A stretch of DNA of 64,000 nucleotides from Aspergillus flavus (taxonomy: Eukaryota; Ascomycota; Eurotiomycetes; Eurotiales; Aspergillaceae). The notes below the pieces were generated by a model. It ran no database searches. It was not told where the DNA came from and worked only from the letters and a program-made list of their open reading frames with translations. This document shows, one piece after another, positions 1-9,632 of this stretch. Positions within the stretch are counted from its first letter, which is position 1, and the number at the start of each line of letters is the position of its first letter. The translations under genes were made by a program, and so were the position numbers. The stretch is from NCBI RefSeq assembly GCF_009017415.1, contig NC_092407.1, forward strand, positions 372,001-436,000, in the 5' to 3' direction.

Positions 1-1180
1 GAAATCAAAGTCAAAGACTTGCACTTGGTATTATTTCCTAATTCGTTAGAGTTTATGTGTCACGGAATCCGGCAACTCCTTCGAACTTCCCCGCATGCGC
101 CATTCGGGTAGTATATATTACTTTTTTGGTAGCACACAATCAAACTTTCATCACTGGACGAGAACTTGTAACGTCACACAGACGCGAGTCATGTAATCAC
201 ATCACGTGGGTCATTCACCCGACTGAGGCAATATTGTACTGTACACCTGTCACATTGCAATAACAATTATAATCACTCCTCCAGTGGGTGCACTGCATCT
301 GAATCTGTGTCTCTGGTTGTATCAGGTGGCCGGGAATCGAAATGAACACTTACTATATCAGTATGCAACGATCAAAAGCCTCAAGAATGGAACTGCTCAC
401 ACCCTGAATCCTTCCACTGTGCGTGTCGGCTCGTTATTCTGCTGATCAACCGCATGCGACTCTTCCAAAGTTTGTGGTTCATCGTCGTGTATCTCCTCGG
501 CGTCTCGACTTCCTTCAGACGCACGGCGACTTCTCAGTGCACTATTGGAGTCGACATCGTTAACGTTGTCTAGCACCACTCCTCGGGGTGTCACAGACTT
601 ACGCTTTATAGTTACGCATGGCATGTATCCTCTCTTCAATAGAGGATGCGATTTCGTTGTCTTCGTGTGAGTAATGGTAGGACATGGTCAGTATCTGACT
701 TATTTGCTTGCATTATACATTGGAACATAAAATATTCGGAGCTTCACAACGGGAGTGCATAGCTTTATTATACTGTTGTCTTCAGGGTACCCCAAGCACC
801 AGATGGCCGGTCTCATGACCACAGCGTTCCAGGCCGATTTCAATTCTGTACTACGCTCGGACTATAGGAAATATCATTACCCTCGCATGGTCATTGGAGC
901 GGTCCTCTATCGAAATTGCTTCATTCCTGGCTCAGAGTGGTATGACGCACATAATTAAGTATCGGGACGAGGTCGAACCGGAACTTCAACCATGGTTCGT
1001 CGCACATTTGGCGTCATGGGCTGACCTCATCCTTATTGTTATCCCTATTGTCCGCATATCGATGGGCAAAATGTCAAGCTCACGCCAGGCCACCAAACAT
1101 CCCCAGATGACCTTTTGAACATCAAGCAACTCTATCACTTGAATCAAGAATTTATAATGTGGGAATCTATTAATAATCAA
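1..1180. other. Gene-free stretch before the first tRNA
   Basis: No convincing gene is visible. Short open frames exist on both strands. One at 397-639 on the minus strand encodes an acidic, disordered 80-residue peptide, and two overlapping plus-strand frames lie at 755-1118. None has a recognisable domain or a clear splice partner. The minus-strand peptide could be a terminal exon of a gene extending left of the window, but nothing proves it. Confidence 0.5.
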
Positions 1181-1260
1181 GTCAGTGTGGCCGAGTGGTT
1201 AAGGCGATAGACTAGAAATCTATTGGGTTCGCCCGCACAGGTTCGAGTCCTGTCGCTGAC
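1181..1260 (+). tRNA. tRNA-Ser (anticodon AGA)
   Basis: An 80-nt cloverleaf without intron. The acceptor stem GTCAGTG pairs with the 3' end CGCTGAC, allowing one wobble pair. The anticodon loop CTAGAAA gives anticodon AGA, which reads UCU/UCC after inosine modification. The long variable arm after the anticodon stem is typical of class II tRNA-Ser, and the T-loop contains GGTTCGAGTCC. A T-rich stretch follows at once (TTCTTTTTGG), fitting RNA polymerase III termination. A near-identical copy lies at 2126-2205 in inverted orientation. Confidence 0.97.
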
Positions 1261-2006
1261 GTTCTTTTTGGTTTTTGATGGTGGAAACGGCAGACCTTAG
1301 GTTCCCGTATCCTACGAGAAGTTCACAAGGGAGTCCCTGTGGTTGAATTCCGTGGCTACATTATCCAACATTCTATCTATATACCTTAGTAGATAGAGAC
1401 CACGACTGTTGCTTCTGCCACTCTCAACCTCTCACGCATTGTTAACCTCCATCATCCTTTGCAGACCTTAATTGTTGAGATATAATCTCGCAGCTGCGCT
1501 GCTTCTTGTTAAGCTCAAGTAGGATTATCATTTAGTACACTTTAGGCGTTACTCCTCTGTTGTTTTTCACTGTTATGTTATACTACATCTTATGATCTCG
1601 AATGCCATCGAATAAACTGTGTCAGGAGACTTTGAAGTCAGCTTATAAGATAACAAGGAAGACAATGACATGAGTAGGGTGAATGCTCCTTTCCTCATAC
1701 ATGGCAAATATATAGTGTGATTACTCCGGAGTTTGGAACCCAGATAGGACAGGTTACATCGTAGGGCTGCACATTAGTTCGGGTCTGTCCAGGCCGTGAT
1801 ACTATTTTCGAAATGAAAGCTTCCTGCGTTGCCTTTGGTTGCTCAATTATGCCATTGCCCCAAGAGAGCTCTGCTTTAGTGCTCGTATAGGGTACCGTGT
1901 AGTCTCATTTTGATGATAGTAAGCTTCTTTCTGGGAAGCCATTCCAAACTGTTACCATCAGCAGGCAAGACCCCATCCGAGAAGTGCTATCCTTGCGAAA
2001 ACCCTG

Positions 2007-2047
<41 letters not shown>

Positions 2048-2125
2048 AAACAAAAAAAAGTGCTGAAAGCAAGGGCGACAACCTCAATTTTGAAGAGGCA
2101 TTAGAATGCGATAAAAAAAGATCTC
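1261..2125. other. Spacer between the inverted tRNA-Ser genes
   Basis: This 865-bp AT-rich spacer separates two convergent tRNA-Ser copies. I see no coding potential. Its main landmark is a 35-bp poly-A run near the right end. Confidence 0.6.
2012..2046. repeat. Poly-A homopolymer, 35 bp
   Basis: An uninterrupted run of 35 A, followed by AAAC-type A-rich sequence. It lies 80 bp from the 3' end of the minus-strand tRNA-Ser. It could be a mononucleotide microsatellite or the fossil 3' tail of a retroposed element. No element body is recognisable upstream, and no target-site duplication could be confirmed by eye. Confidence 0.9.
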
Positions 2126-2205
2126 GTCAGCGACAGGATTTGAACCTGTGCGGGCGAACCCAATAGATTTCTAGTCTATCGCCTTAACCACTCGGCCACA
2201 CTGAC
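2126..2205 (-). tRNA. tRNA-Ser (anticodon AGA), inverted copy
   Basis: An 80-nt tRNA-Ser on the minus strand, the same as the copy at 1181-1260 except for two positions in the T-arm (GGTTCAAATCC against GGTTCGAGTCC). Both differences are G/A transitions. Anticodon AGA, the long variable arm and the acceptor stem are intact, so it looks functional. The downstream sequence on the minus strand contains TTTTTTT, a pol III terminator. The AATCAA just upstream of the gene is also found before the other copy. Confidence 0.97.
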
Positions 2206-2494
2206 TTGATTGATGGTTTGAGTATTTCTATTTTGCATTTAGTAAAAAATCTCAAAATCAGGACTTCGACGCATGTACATACACCACTAAGGCTATAGAT
2301 ACATCTTGGACATATCCTGACAATTTTACCTTGGCGGTCTTTGCAACCTGGCAGAAAAAGAGACATCTCGTTATCCTTGAAGGTATATACTTCAAAATTC
2401 TTTATAGAGCCTATTACGCATTGTTTTAGTAAAAAGCTGCATTAATCACAAACTAACAAGTGTATCATTCCGACGTATCTGATTTAAACTTCAT

Positions 2495-3555
2495 CTAGAG
2501 TGCTACCCAGGCGGCAGCTATTAGCACGGCTATACCTGCAACGCGCGGATTAGTGCTAAGCATAGACGCCGAGCTCTCTGAGCCGTTCTCCGCCTCTTCG
2601 GGGTTCTCTTCGGTCACGACTTTTAAACATGTCATCTGGGAAGAGGCTTTTTCCACCAGGCTATTATTGCCCTTGCCAATAAATACGGTCAGCACCGGGG
2701 TGATCTTCCAGGCCTCATGGTACATTGAAGCCGCTGTATTGTTCCCCTGCATCATAATATCGTATATCAGTCCATGCCTTTAGGAAATATATATTTGGGC
2801 CATCGGACTATGGGTCAGGTTAAGATATATATATCACGTACCACAGCAGTGTTCTCCGTCATCAGAGCTAAATCATCAGATTTGGGCTTAACAGGCCAGC
2901 AATCCGTCGAATTCCTCACGGTCGAAAGATTCCCAAACGAAGTAACGGTAAAGTTCCCCAGCCCCCTACCCTTACCACCGAGATCCCGACACTCCTCAAA
3001 TGCATTCCTTCTCAGCTCGCGCTCCAACGTCGCGCACACGCCCCCATTCGAAGTGGCCTTAGTAACGCTGCGCGCCCGCTCCGTAAGCGTATCGATACAC
3101 TCCTGCTCAATGATGTCCGGACAAGTACCGCGTGCCGCTTGGACATCTGTGATGTTTCTATCCTTGCCTGTTTTTACGGGACCGTCGAATTGTTTCTCAG
3201 GAGGATCGTTGAAGGTCACGACACAGCCGCTTAAGTCATTGACGTCGAGCTCTGACGGTGTTCCGAGGTAATATGCTGAATTGAACTTCCGTTTTCCCTC
3301 GCCACCTTCCGAGATGTTGACACCCTTGATAAGGGATAGGCCTTCGAGTGTTGAGGGGACGTTGGGGATGCGAGATAGGCCGATGCCTAGAAATGTCTTC
3401 TCGCCGACTGTGCAGCGATCATGGGCGTTTTCTTTGGGACATGAGACTTCATCGCAGCCTACGAGGCTCTCAGAGAGCTTGGTATCCTCAGCAAGACCAT
3501 AGGTAAGAAGTAACGAATGGAGAAGGGCAACGCTGGCCAGTCTTATGTGGACCAT
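2495..3555 (-). CDS. Secreted GPI-anchored protein, hypothetical (2 exons)
   Basis: Exons 3555-2842 and 2746-2495 are joined across a 95-bp intron (GTACGT...TGCAG, phase 0), giving 321 residues. The first ~22 residues form a hydrophobic signal peptide (VALLHSLLLTYGLA). The mature part is Cys-rich and has several N-glycosylation sequons (NIS, NIT, NFT, NLS, NST). The last ~20 residues are hydrophobic after a small-residue Ser/Asn stretch (SASMLSTNP then AGIAVLIAAAWVAL), as in a GPI-attachment signal. The protein is therefore expected at the plasma membrane or cell wall. I recognise no enzymatic domain. It resembles the many uncharacterised GPI proteins of Aspergillus species. Confidence 0.75.
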
Positions 3556-4916
3556 GGTGTTGCCGCGCTATTAGTGAATTGGTTCTGATTGAAAGGGATA
3601 GAAAGAGGTCTGGCTTGAGAGCATCTCGCATTGTCAGAGTCAGCATGTATATATACTATGTAAGCTACGAAGGCTCATATTCACCCATGGAATGACATCA
3701 GTCACAATTGCTTTCTTGTCGTCTGTTGGCAACAGCGGAGAGTCTTGGCGTAAGGATGGCGGAGCACCAAATCGGGTACAGCCGCAGGGTGAGATGTCTG
3801 AACAGGTATCGATCAGCAGCACTTAGGGCTAGGCCGACATCATACGGAGCATCTGATACCTGTTGGGTTACATCTTCAAGGCAAGTACTGCGAGTGATAT
3901 TGACATGTAAGCAAGGCTATGAAATGAATGCATCCTTAGCCCCATCATGAGGGCCTAACAGTGGCTCTGTCTGTTCCTTCGGCCACTTCCTTGATTTCGT
4001 CCCTGACTATGGAGAGAATCTAAGAATAGTATTGGGGTCATTGAGCACCTTTGCGAGTGACGAACTATAGTTTGCCTCGGGAAATGCCCCGATCGTCTGA
4101 TTTTCTAGGTGGATCGGAAGTTTCGGCATATTGCTGGCTATCATTCAAGGCTTCCTCTGTAGCCCGCTTAGCCGAGACGACTGAGTAATATCATCCTGTA
4201 TGAGTGTGAGCTATAGAGTCATAGAACTGGGCAAGTGGCTCACCTTGGCCACCGCAGAGCCTCAACGAGGCTTACTTGTAAGACAGCATGCAGTTGATGC
4301 ATAGCACAAAAACCTTTTGCACGAAATTGTGATAATCCGAGACTAGCGAATCCTTTGGGGGCTGGGCAATGTTAGCCAAGAAACCGAACTGCCGAACTAC
4401 ATATCTCGAGTTTCGCCAATTACATGTCTTTCTCGTTTGCAAGCCACATGTGCGTCAACAGTGGAGAGGATTATCAGCCAGTTTGCTTTTGGATTGATAA
4501 GAACGGAGACGCGCTTAAGACGGGATTTCAAGTTCGTTGGCCTGTCCTCTCCAAAGACCAGCTTGATGAGAACGACAATGATCCGCAGAGACTGTGAAAC
4601 AGCATAGGTTTCGGAGTGCGTGAAGAGGGTGACCCATATGTAGGACCAATGAGATAACCAAAACAGGAAGTAGCTGGGATAGGAAATAGCTCCGATACAA
4701 ATCATTATAGATGTAAAATGCTGTGAAGTATAGGGAAGGTCGAAGAATATGCTCGTCGTTCATGATGATTACGTCGTCTATCTGCTATGGCTTGAAGCCC
4801 GTGAACTCTGATAGACAAGACAGGCAACAACCAGTTTCTAATCGGTGACTTCACACATAAATTCCATCAGCTTGTACTACATTCAGAGAACACCGTCCAA
4901 GACCACATCATTTATC
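3556..4916. other. Gene-poor stretch with one possible membrane-protein remnant
   Basis: This region lies between the GPI-protein promoter and the reductase gene. Apart from the weak minus-strand fragment listed at 4397-4763, I see no coding region, RNA gene or repeat. Confidence 0.5.
4397..4763 (-). pseudogene. Possible frameshifted membrane-protein remnant
   Basis: Two overlapping minus-strand frames (4763-4515 and 4705-4397) both encode hydrophobic, helix-like stretches. The first contains DEHILRPSLYFTAFYIYND. The second contains a hydrophobic segment followed by a basic run ending near LKSRLKR. The pattern (acidic-His, RPS, hydrophobic helix, then a Leu-rich helix ending in basic residues) recalls the N-terminal TMD0 of fungal ABC-C transporters. 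It would need a frameshift between the two frames. There is no nucleotide-binding domain nearby. This is a guess from composition and order of motifs. Confidence 0.2.
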
Positions 4917-5837
4917 ATGCGTATCGCTATAGTCGGAGCTGGAGGACTAGCCATATACATCAGCGAAGAATTCCCCAAGCACGGCCACTTGGTAGTCATC
5001 CTAACCCGCAGCGAGAAAGAATACTTCCGCAACCGCCCAAACATCACCCAAGTGATCACCGACTACTCCGTTCCCTCCATAGTGACTGCACTTAGGGACT
5101 GCGAGATACTCACATCTGTGTTATTATCGTACACGACGGAATTCATTGACATCCACCTGAGCCTGATCAAGGCATGCCGGCTTAGTCCGAAATGCAAGCG
5201 CTTCATTCCATCCGGGTTCTTCGGCGACATAGAGAACTACCCCGACCTGCCACCATTATATTCCGAGATACGAGAACCCATCCGTAAGATTCTTCGCCAA
5301 CAAACAGAGATAGAATGGACACTTGTCTGCAACGGCTGGCTAGTCGATTACATCGTGCCGAAGGGGAATCTGTACCTCATGGACATCGGTGAAGCATTTC
5401 CGATAGACATCATCAGGAACCGGATTGTTATTCCCGGGACGGGAAAGGATGCTGTCGATGTCACCTCCACAAGGGATCTTGCGATTGCGTTGGCGCTTTT
5501 AGCTACCGCTCCTGTCTGGAAGCCGTATGTGTATGTATCCGGGACGAAGAGGTGCTGGAATGACCTGGCGCTGTTAGTTCAGGAGCGGTATCCGGCGATG
5601 CGTGAGGGTAAGCGTGTTGGCTTTGCTCAGATTCTGGGTACAATCCAGAACTCGACTGATGAGGAGGAGTTGTTGCTTGCACATTATCAGATTTATGTGC
5701 CTTTGGGTGCTGTGTCTCTTGATCCTGAGAAGGTTGAGGCACATCGGCGGAAGTTCTTTGCTGGGTTGGAGTTTCGGTCTCCGAGACAGTTGATCGATGA
5801 GGTAGAGGAGTATACAGATAAGGTTGTGTTAAGTTGA
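4917..5837 (+). CDS. NmrA-like NAD(P)-binding reductase
   Basis: An intronless frame of 306 residues. The ATG at 4917 is chosen because the nucleotide-binding motif starts right after it (MRIAIVGAGGLA); an in-frame ATG at 4845 would add 24 residues before the Rossmann fold. The N-terminal beta-alpha-beta fold with GAGG, followed by TRS at the end of beta-2 (a typical NADPH-phosphate contact), and FIPSGFFGD around residue 100 fit the NmrA/isoflavone-reductase-like atypical SDR family. Members either reduce small aromatic substrates or sense the NAD(P) redox state. The glycine motif lacks its third Gly (GAGGLAIYI), a common variation in this family. A methyltransferase lies convergently 124 bp downstream, suggesting a small-molecule modification context. 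Confidence 0.8.
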   Translation: MRIAIVGAGGLAIYISEEFPKHGHLVVILTRSEKEYFRNRPNITQVITDYSVPSIVTALRDCEILTSVLLSYTTEFIDIHLSLIKACRLSPKCKRFIPSGFFGDIENYPDLPPLYSEIREPIRKILRQQTEIEWTLVCNGWLVDYIVPKGNLYLMDIGEAFPIDIIRNRIVIPGTGKDAVDVTSTRDLAIALALLATAPVWKPYVYVSGTKRCWNDLALLVQERYPAMREGKRVGFAQILGTIQNSTDEEELLLAHYQIYVPLGAVSLDPEKVEAHRRKFFAGLEFRSPRQLIDEVEEYTDKVVLS

Positions 5838-5961
5838 GAATACAGAAGATGGGGAGGAATATGAGGACATGATGCTTGTTTTCAGATTCGTCCAATGAGG
5901 ATCCAAGTTAGAATCCCTAGGTCAATACTGCTTTACAACCAGGGCCTTTAACAGATTCATT

Positions 5962-6834
5962 CTAATAATCTGAATGGATCTCAGCAGAGATGAGCAGAAA
6001 ATACGGCCGATGCCTTTCATCCTTCCATTCGGGATGCTCCTCAACGTCATGCTCCGAAGGAACCCAATCCTTCAACCCAGTCAGGACGTAACCGTTCTGA
6101 AGCAAAGCAGTCACATAAGTTTCGACGGTTCGATGATACTTTCTGACCCCGTCAACGCCCAGCCAGCTCGTCACGCGCGGACCCTCATCACTGTAGGAGT
6201 TCAAAGGCCAAATCTTTCTACCCACTCCATCGCCATCTTCAATTGGCAGAACCTTCCAGTCAGGTTGTGGATTAACTGGGGCTGTGCAGATGGGATGTTC
6301 CACTGAAAAGATTAACCTCCCCCCTTTCCTAGAGTCATCTTTCGGTGAACCTTTCTTCAAACAAAGCCGGATTTGCTGAAGTAATTTCGAGAAATCTTCG
6401 ATATAATGGAACGTCAACGAACTGTAGACGAGATCATATGAGTCTATCTCAGATGCGCTGAAGGATACCGTCTCGATATCGCCGACTTCATAACATAGTG
6501 TCCCATAAGAAGGTGGAATGAATCCTTTTTCTCGCAGGTCTTGCTCGGACTCTTTAGCCCTCTCGATCATTTTTGTCGATACATCCATGCCTTTGACGTA
6601 TTTGGCACCGTTTTCTCGAGCCCAGCGAGTGAACCAACCGTAACCGCAACCTAGATCCAGAACATGTTCATTTTCAATACCAGAATGGCCTGATTTGTTG
6701 TTCTTCAAGACCATCTCTTGCAATACCGGCCATTCGGGGGCTGCGTCGAAGCCATGTTGGGACCGGGGAAGTGTGCTGTATGCCTTGAAGAATTTGGGGT
6801 CATCGTAGATGTTTTGAGTTGGGATTGAGGACAT
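5962..6834 (-). CDS. SAM-dependent methyltransferase (class I)
   Basis: An intronless frame of 290 residues. Motif I is VLDLGCGYGWF at about residues 58-68, the acidic residue ending beta-2 is in VKGMDVSTKMI, and the post-motif region YDLVYSSLTFHYIED matches the Methyltransf_11/25 fold. The C-terminal half (WKDERHRPYFLLI) is typical of fungal cytosolic small-molecule methyltransferases. There is no signal peptide or membrane segment. The gene converges on the NmrA-like reductase and is followed by the minus-strand Zn2Cys6 regulator, so it may belong to the same module. The substrate cannot be inferred. Confidence 0.85.
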   Translation of the reverse strand: MSSIPTQNIYDDPKFFKAYSTLPRSQHGFDAAPEWPVLQEMVLKNNKSGHSGIENEHVLDLGCGYGWFTRWARENGAKYVKGMDVSTKMIERAKESEQDLREKGFIPPSYGTLCYEVGDIETVSFSASEIDSYDLVYSSLTFHYIEDFSKLLQQIRLCLKKGSPKDDSRKGGRLIFSVEHPICTAPVNPQPDWKVLPIEDGDGVGRKIWPLNSYSDEGPRVTSWLGVDGVRKYHRTVETYVTALLQNGYVLTGLKDWVPSEHDVEEHPEWKDERHRPYFLLISAEIHSDY

Positions 6835-7160
6835 CTTGTAGTCTACTCTAGGAACGATGAGATGAACTAGAATGAGTTGGCCTCAATTGTGACTGTGGGT
6901 TATATACGGTTGAAGAAGAAAAGAACTATTCCGGATCAGGTTCCCGACACGCTTACCGAATGAGGCCGTTGAACTTTAATGCCCGTATTGATAATCTCAG
7001 AAAAATATTCAAGTATGATATGGCCTCCAGAACAAGATGACATTGCACTTAGAAATAACTGTCGAGACACGCAGAGCTGCATTAATGGAAATCATAAAAT
7101 CCAAAGCATTTAACAAGGATACTCTGCATTCCTCGAACGGGTTCAACCAGCCCTAGCGTA

Positions 7161-9442
7161 TTACATACTGTCGCCTTGAGCGAAGCTGCCCTGTTCCGCA
7201 ACTAACTGCTCCCACTGGATCCATTCATTCGGGTCCATCTCGAAAGACAGGAGGTTAGGGAGGTCATAGATGTCGAGAGCTCCCCCTTCAGCGTGATTGC
7301 CTTCGTGATTCGGAGAATGAATTCTGTCCTGGGCAACTGTTTCCCGAGTGGCAGGTGCAGGTGCCACTGCTTGAACCTTGGCCCTGGATGGTGACTCAAT
7401 TGCTGGTCGTCGACAGTGACCGATTGCATTGATATAATCGGGTGTCAATGGTTCTGGAAGGCCGTCTGCCTTCAAGGCCGCAACGTGGTCGTCCCAAACC
7501 TCTAACGTCCACTTGCCTAGTGCTATATATACAGGCCCAGGGGATTCATCAAACACCTGAGGGTAGTAGGAGAACACTGTTCCTATCAGCCTCCATGCCT
7601 TATCAACGTCAGACCCTGTTTTCCGGTGCCGAATTTCGATGAGCACGTAGAGTATCACATTCCAGAGAACACTCGTGCCAAAATGCCATTTATATTTTCC
7701 TAGGCCATGGGACCCTTCTTGCATAAAAATGACATACTCTAATAACTTCATAGCGTTATCGAAGAATATGTTGCGCTCGTCTTGGGGGACTTTGATGGGA
7801 TTATTGGCGAATTGTCGTGGATTATGCGCAAAGAGCTTCATTTTGCATATCGATGACCTGATCATGATTGATACAAAAGTATGAAGTGAGTTCGACGGGT
7901 CGCAATACCGTAGATACTTCATTTCCAGTTGATCCTCAATGTGACCGATGATGCTGTCCTTTTTCATGATTGTGACATCCGGGCTGGAGAGTGCCTCCCA
8001 ACGTAATTCACTAGGACACGATGTTGAAAATTTACGCAAACTCTCCATGATCACGTATTTGATCAAGCAAGGAGTAGTAGTAGTGATTCCGCGGCGTTCT
8101 AGTGGTGGATCGACCATGTCAGGGTGGAGGTCCTCATCCTCGACATTTAGAGGCATTTGGTTATCGCTGCAGGAAAGATCCAGCGACGGTTTCGTCCCCA
8201 GCACATCGGCCAGGCGGAAGTCCACATAAGCTAAATGCCACCAAAGTCGCCTTCGCATCTCCGATTCGAACGGAGACAGTCCAAGAGCCGAGCTATCCCG
8301 ATGGAGCCCCATTTTGCGCGCAAGTCGTATAGCGACGCCTGATAAGACGAATAGGGTATCGCATTTGTAGCTTTTTCTTATACATGTCTTCTTGTGTGAG
8401 CTGAATATTAAGAAAGCTTGGTAGTTACAACTTACCATGAATAATGCATATGCAGCAAGGGTCGTCGGACTGGACGTTGATAGGAACCCTGCATTCATCA
8501 AAGCTTGCCGAGCTGCCATTCTATAGCGGGAGTGCATGACTGATTTCCGCACTCCAAATAGATGTTGGCACTCATCTTCTTTCAAAGTAGAGATTGTCGC
8601 AAGGTAGAAAGCAAACATCATTGCCTCCAAGTCTGTCGGCATGCTTTGAGGATCACTCAGCCTGTGGGTTGCTGAGATCCAGAATGTAGGCAAATGTAAG
8701 ATTTTTATCATAGGGTCAACGCGATCTAAATAGATATCTTTTAACTTTGATAATGTCTGGAGCGAGAGGTGAAGGTTTGCCAGGTTCTCGGGCTTATCAA
8801 TTTGCTCAGGTTCGAAGAACAGCCCACCGTCCTGAAGGTTTGACCCATCGATTGGCTCACCAACTTCGGGATGATGAAGCTAATATATGATCAGAGAAAG
8901 AAATGTGAAACGCCAAATGGATACTTACTCCATTTCCTAGGCTAGACCAAGGTGCACTAACACACTTTAGAAGCCATTACTTCACAACCGAAAGTATTAT
9001 CAACATACCTATCAAAGTATCTAGACGTGCCCTTATCGATGATGAGCTTTGGTTTAGTTTCTTCAAGGTTGAAGCGTTGGCTTGGAGGGGCAGCATCCTC
9101 ATCCATCTGAACATCAGGCTGAGATGCCGTTTCCGACTCCGAGTCATCGAAATCTCCCGATGGCTCAAACTTTGCGCCACAAGATTTCAACAATTCCTCG
9201 TATCGTCTTAACTTGGCATGGAGACTTTCTCTGGGAGGTTTTGTTCTTTTTCGCTTCCCGCGCATAGGAGGAATAAAACTGCATTGCTTCTCGGCCTTGA
9301 CGCAATTGGAGCAGGGAGTGCACCGGTCGCATTTGACCTTGCGCTGCCGACAAGTCAAACATGAATAGCTCTTGAGATTATCACCCGACTCAAGATTATC
9401 TGGTGTGGATCTCTTCATCGTTAATGTCATGCTTGAAAGCAT
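7161..9442 (-). CDS. Zn2Cys6 fungal transcription factor with Fungal_trans domain
   Basis: Exons 9442-9009, 8956-8929 and 8879-7161 are joined by introns of 52 bp (GTATGT...TTAG) and 49 bp (GTAAGT...TTAG), giving 726 residues. The zinc cluster is at residues 28-54 (CLTCRQRKVKC then C-X2-C-X6-C) and is followed by a basic linker and a short coiled region (LHAKLRRYEELLKSC). After splicing, the GTSRYFD-SAPWSSLGNG transition matches the usual start of the fungal middle homology region. The MHR contains MGLHRD and EMRRRLWWHLAYVD. A third, 48-bp in-frame intron at 8435-8388 (GTAAGT...AAG) is plausible, because removing it gives an uninterrupted FMTCIRKSYKCDTLFVLSG; the protein would then have 710 residues. 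The gene is divergent from a DHA2 pump with a 190-bp shared promoter, so a pathway-specific regulator of pump and neighbours is likely. Confidence 0.88.
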
Positions 9443-9485
9443 GGAGGAAATGCAAAGGGTTGTAGTGATAGAGAGAAGGTTGACT

Positions 9486-9530
9486 TTCTCGGGGCTCGGA
9501 AGCGAAAATATAACTTTTGCGCCCCGAGAA
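9486..9530. promoter_or_regulatory. Inverted repeat in regulator/pump promoter, putative Zn2Cys6 operator
   Basis: The perfect 10-bp arms TTCTCGGGGC (9486-9495) and GCCCCGAGAA (9521-9530) are separated by 25 bp. They sit centrally in the 190-bp region between the divergent start codons at 9442 and 9633. Each arm contains a CGG/CCG triplet, the half-site recognised by Zn2Cys6 dimers, and an additional CGG lies in the spacer. Position and symmetry suggest binding by the adjacent regulator, controlling both genes. This is inference, with no binding data. Confidence 0.5.
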
Positions 9531-9632
9531 GCGAATCAGTATCGGCATAGCAGCATGCTCATGCCCTATAAATTCTCGCCCACCAGACCACCAAAAATCT
9601 TTCTATCATGCTTAAACTGTTAAATATCTATC

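Noticed and set aside
2012..2046. Poly-A run as the 3' tail of a LINE/SINE insertion
   Set aside because: No reverse transcriptase, no pol III-derived body upstream of the run and no target-site duplication could be identified, so only a homopolymer is reported.
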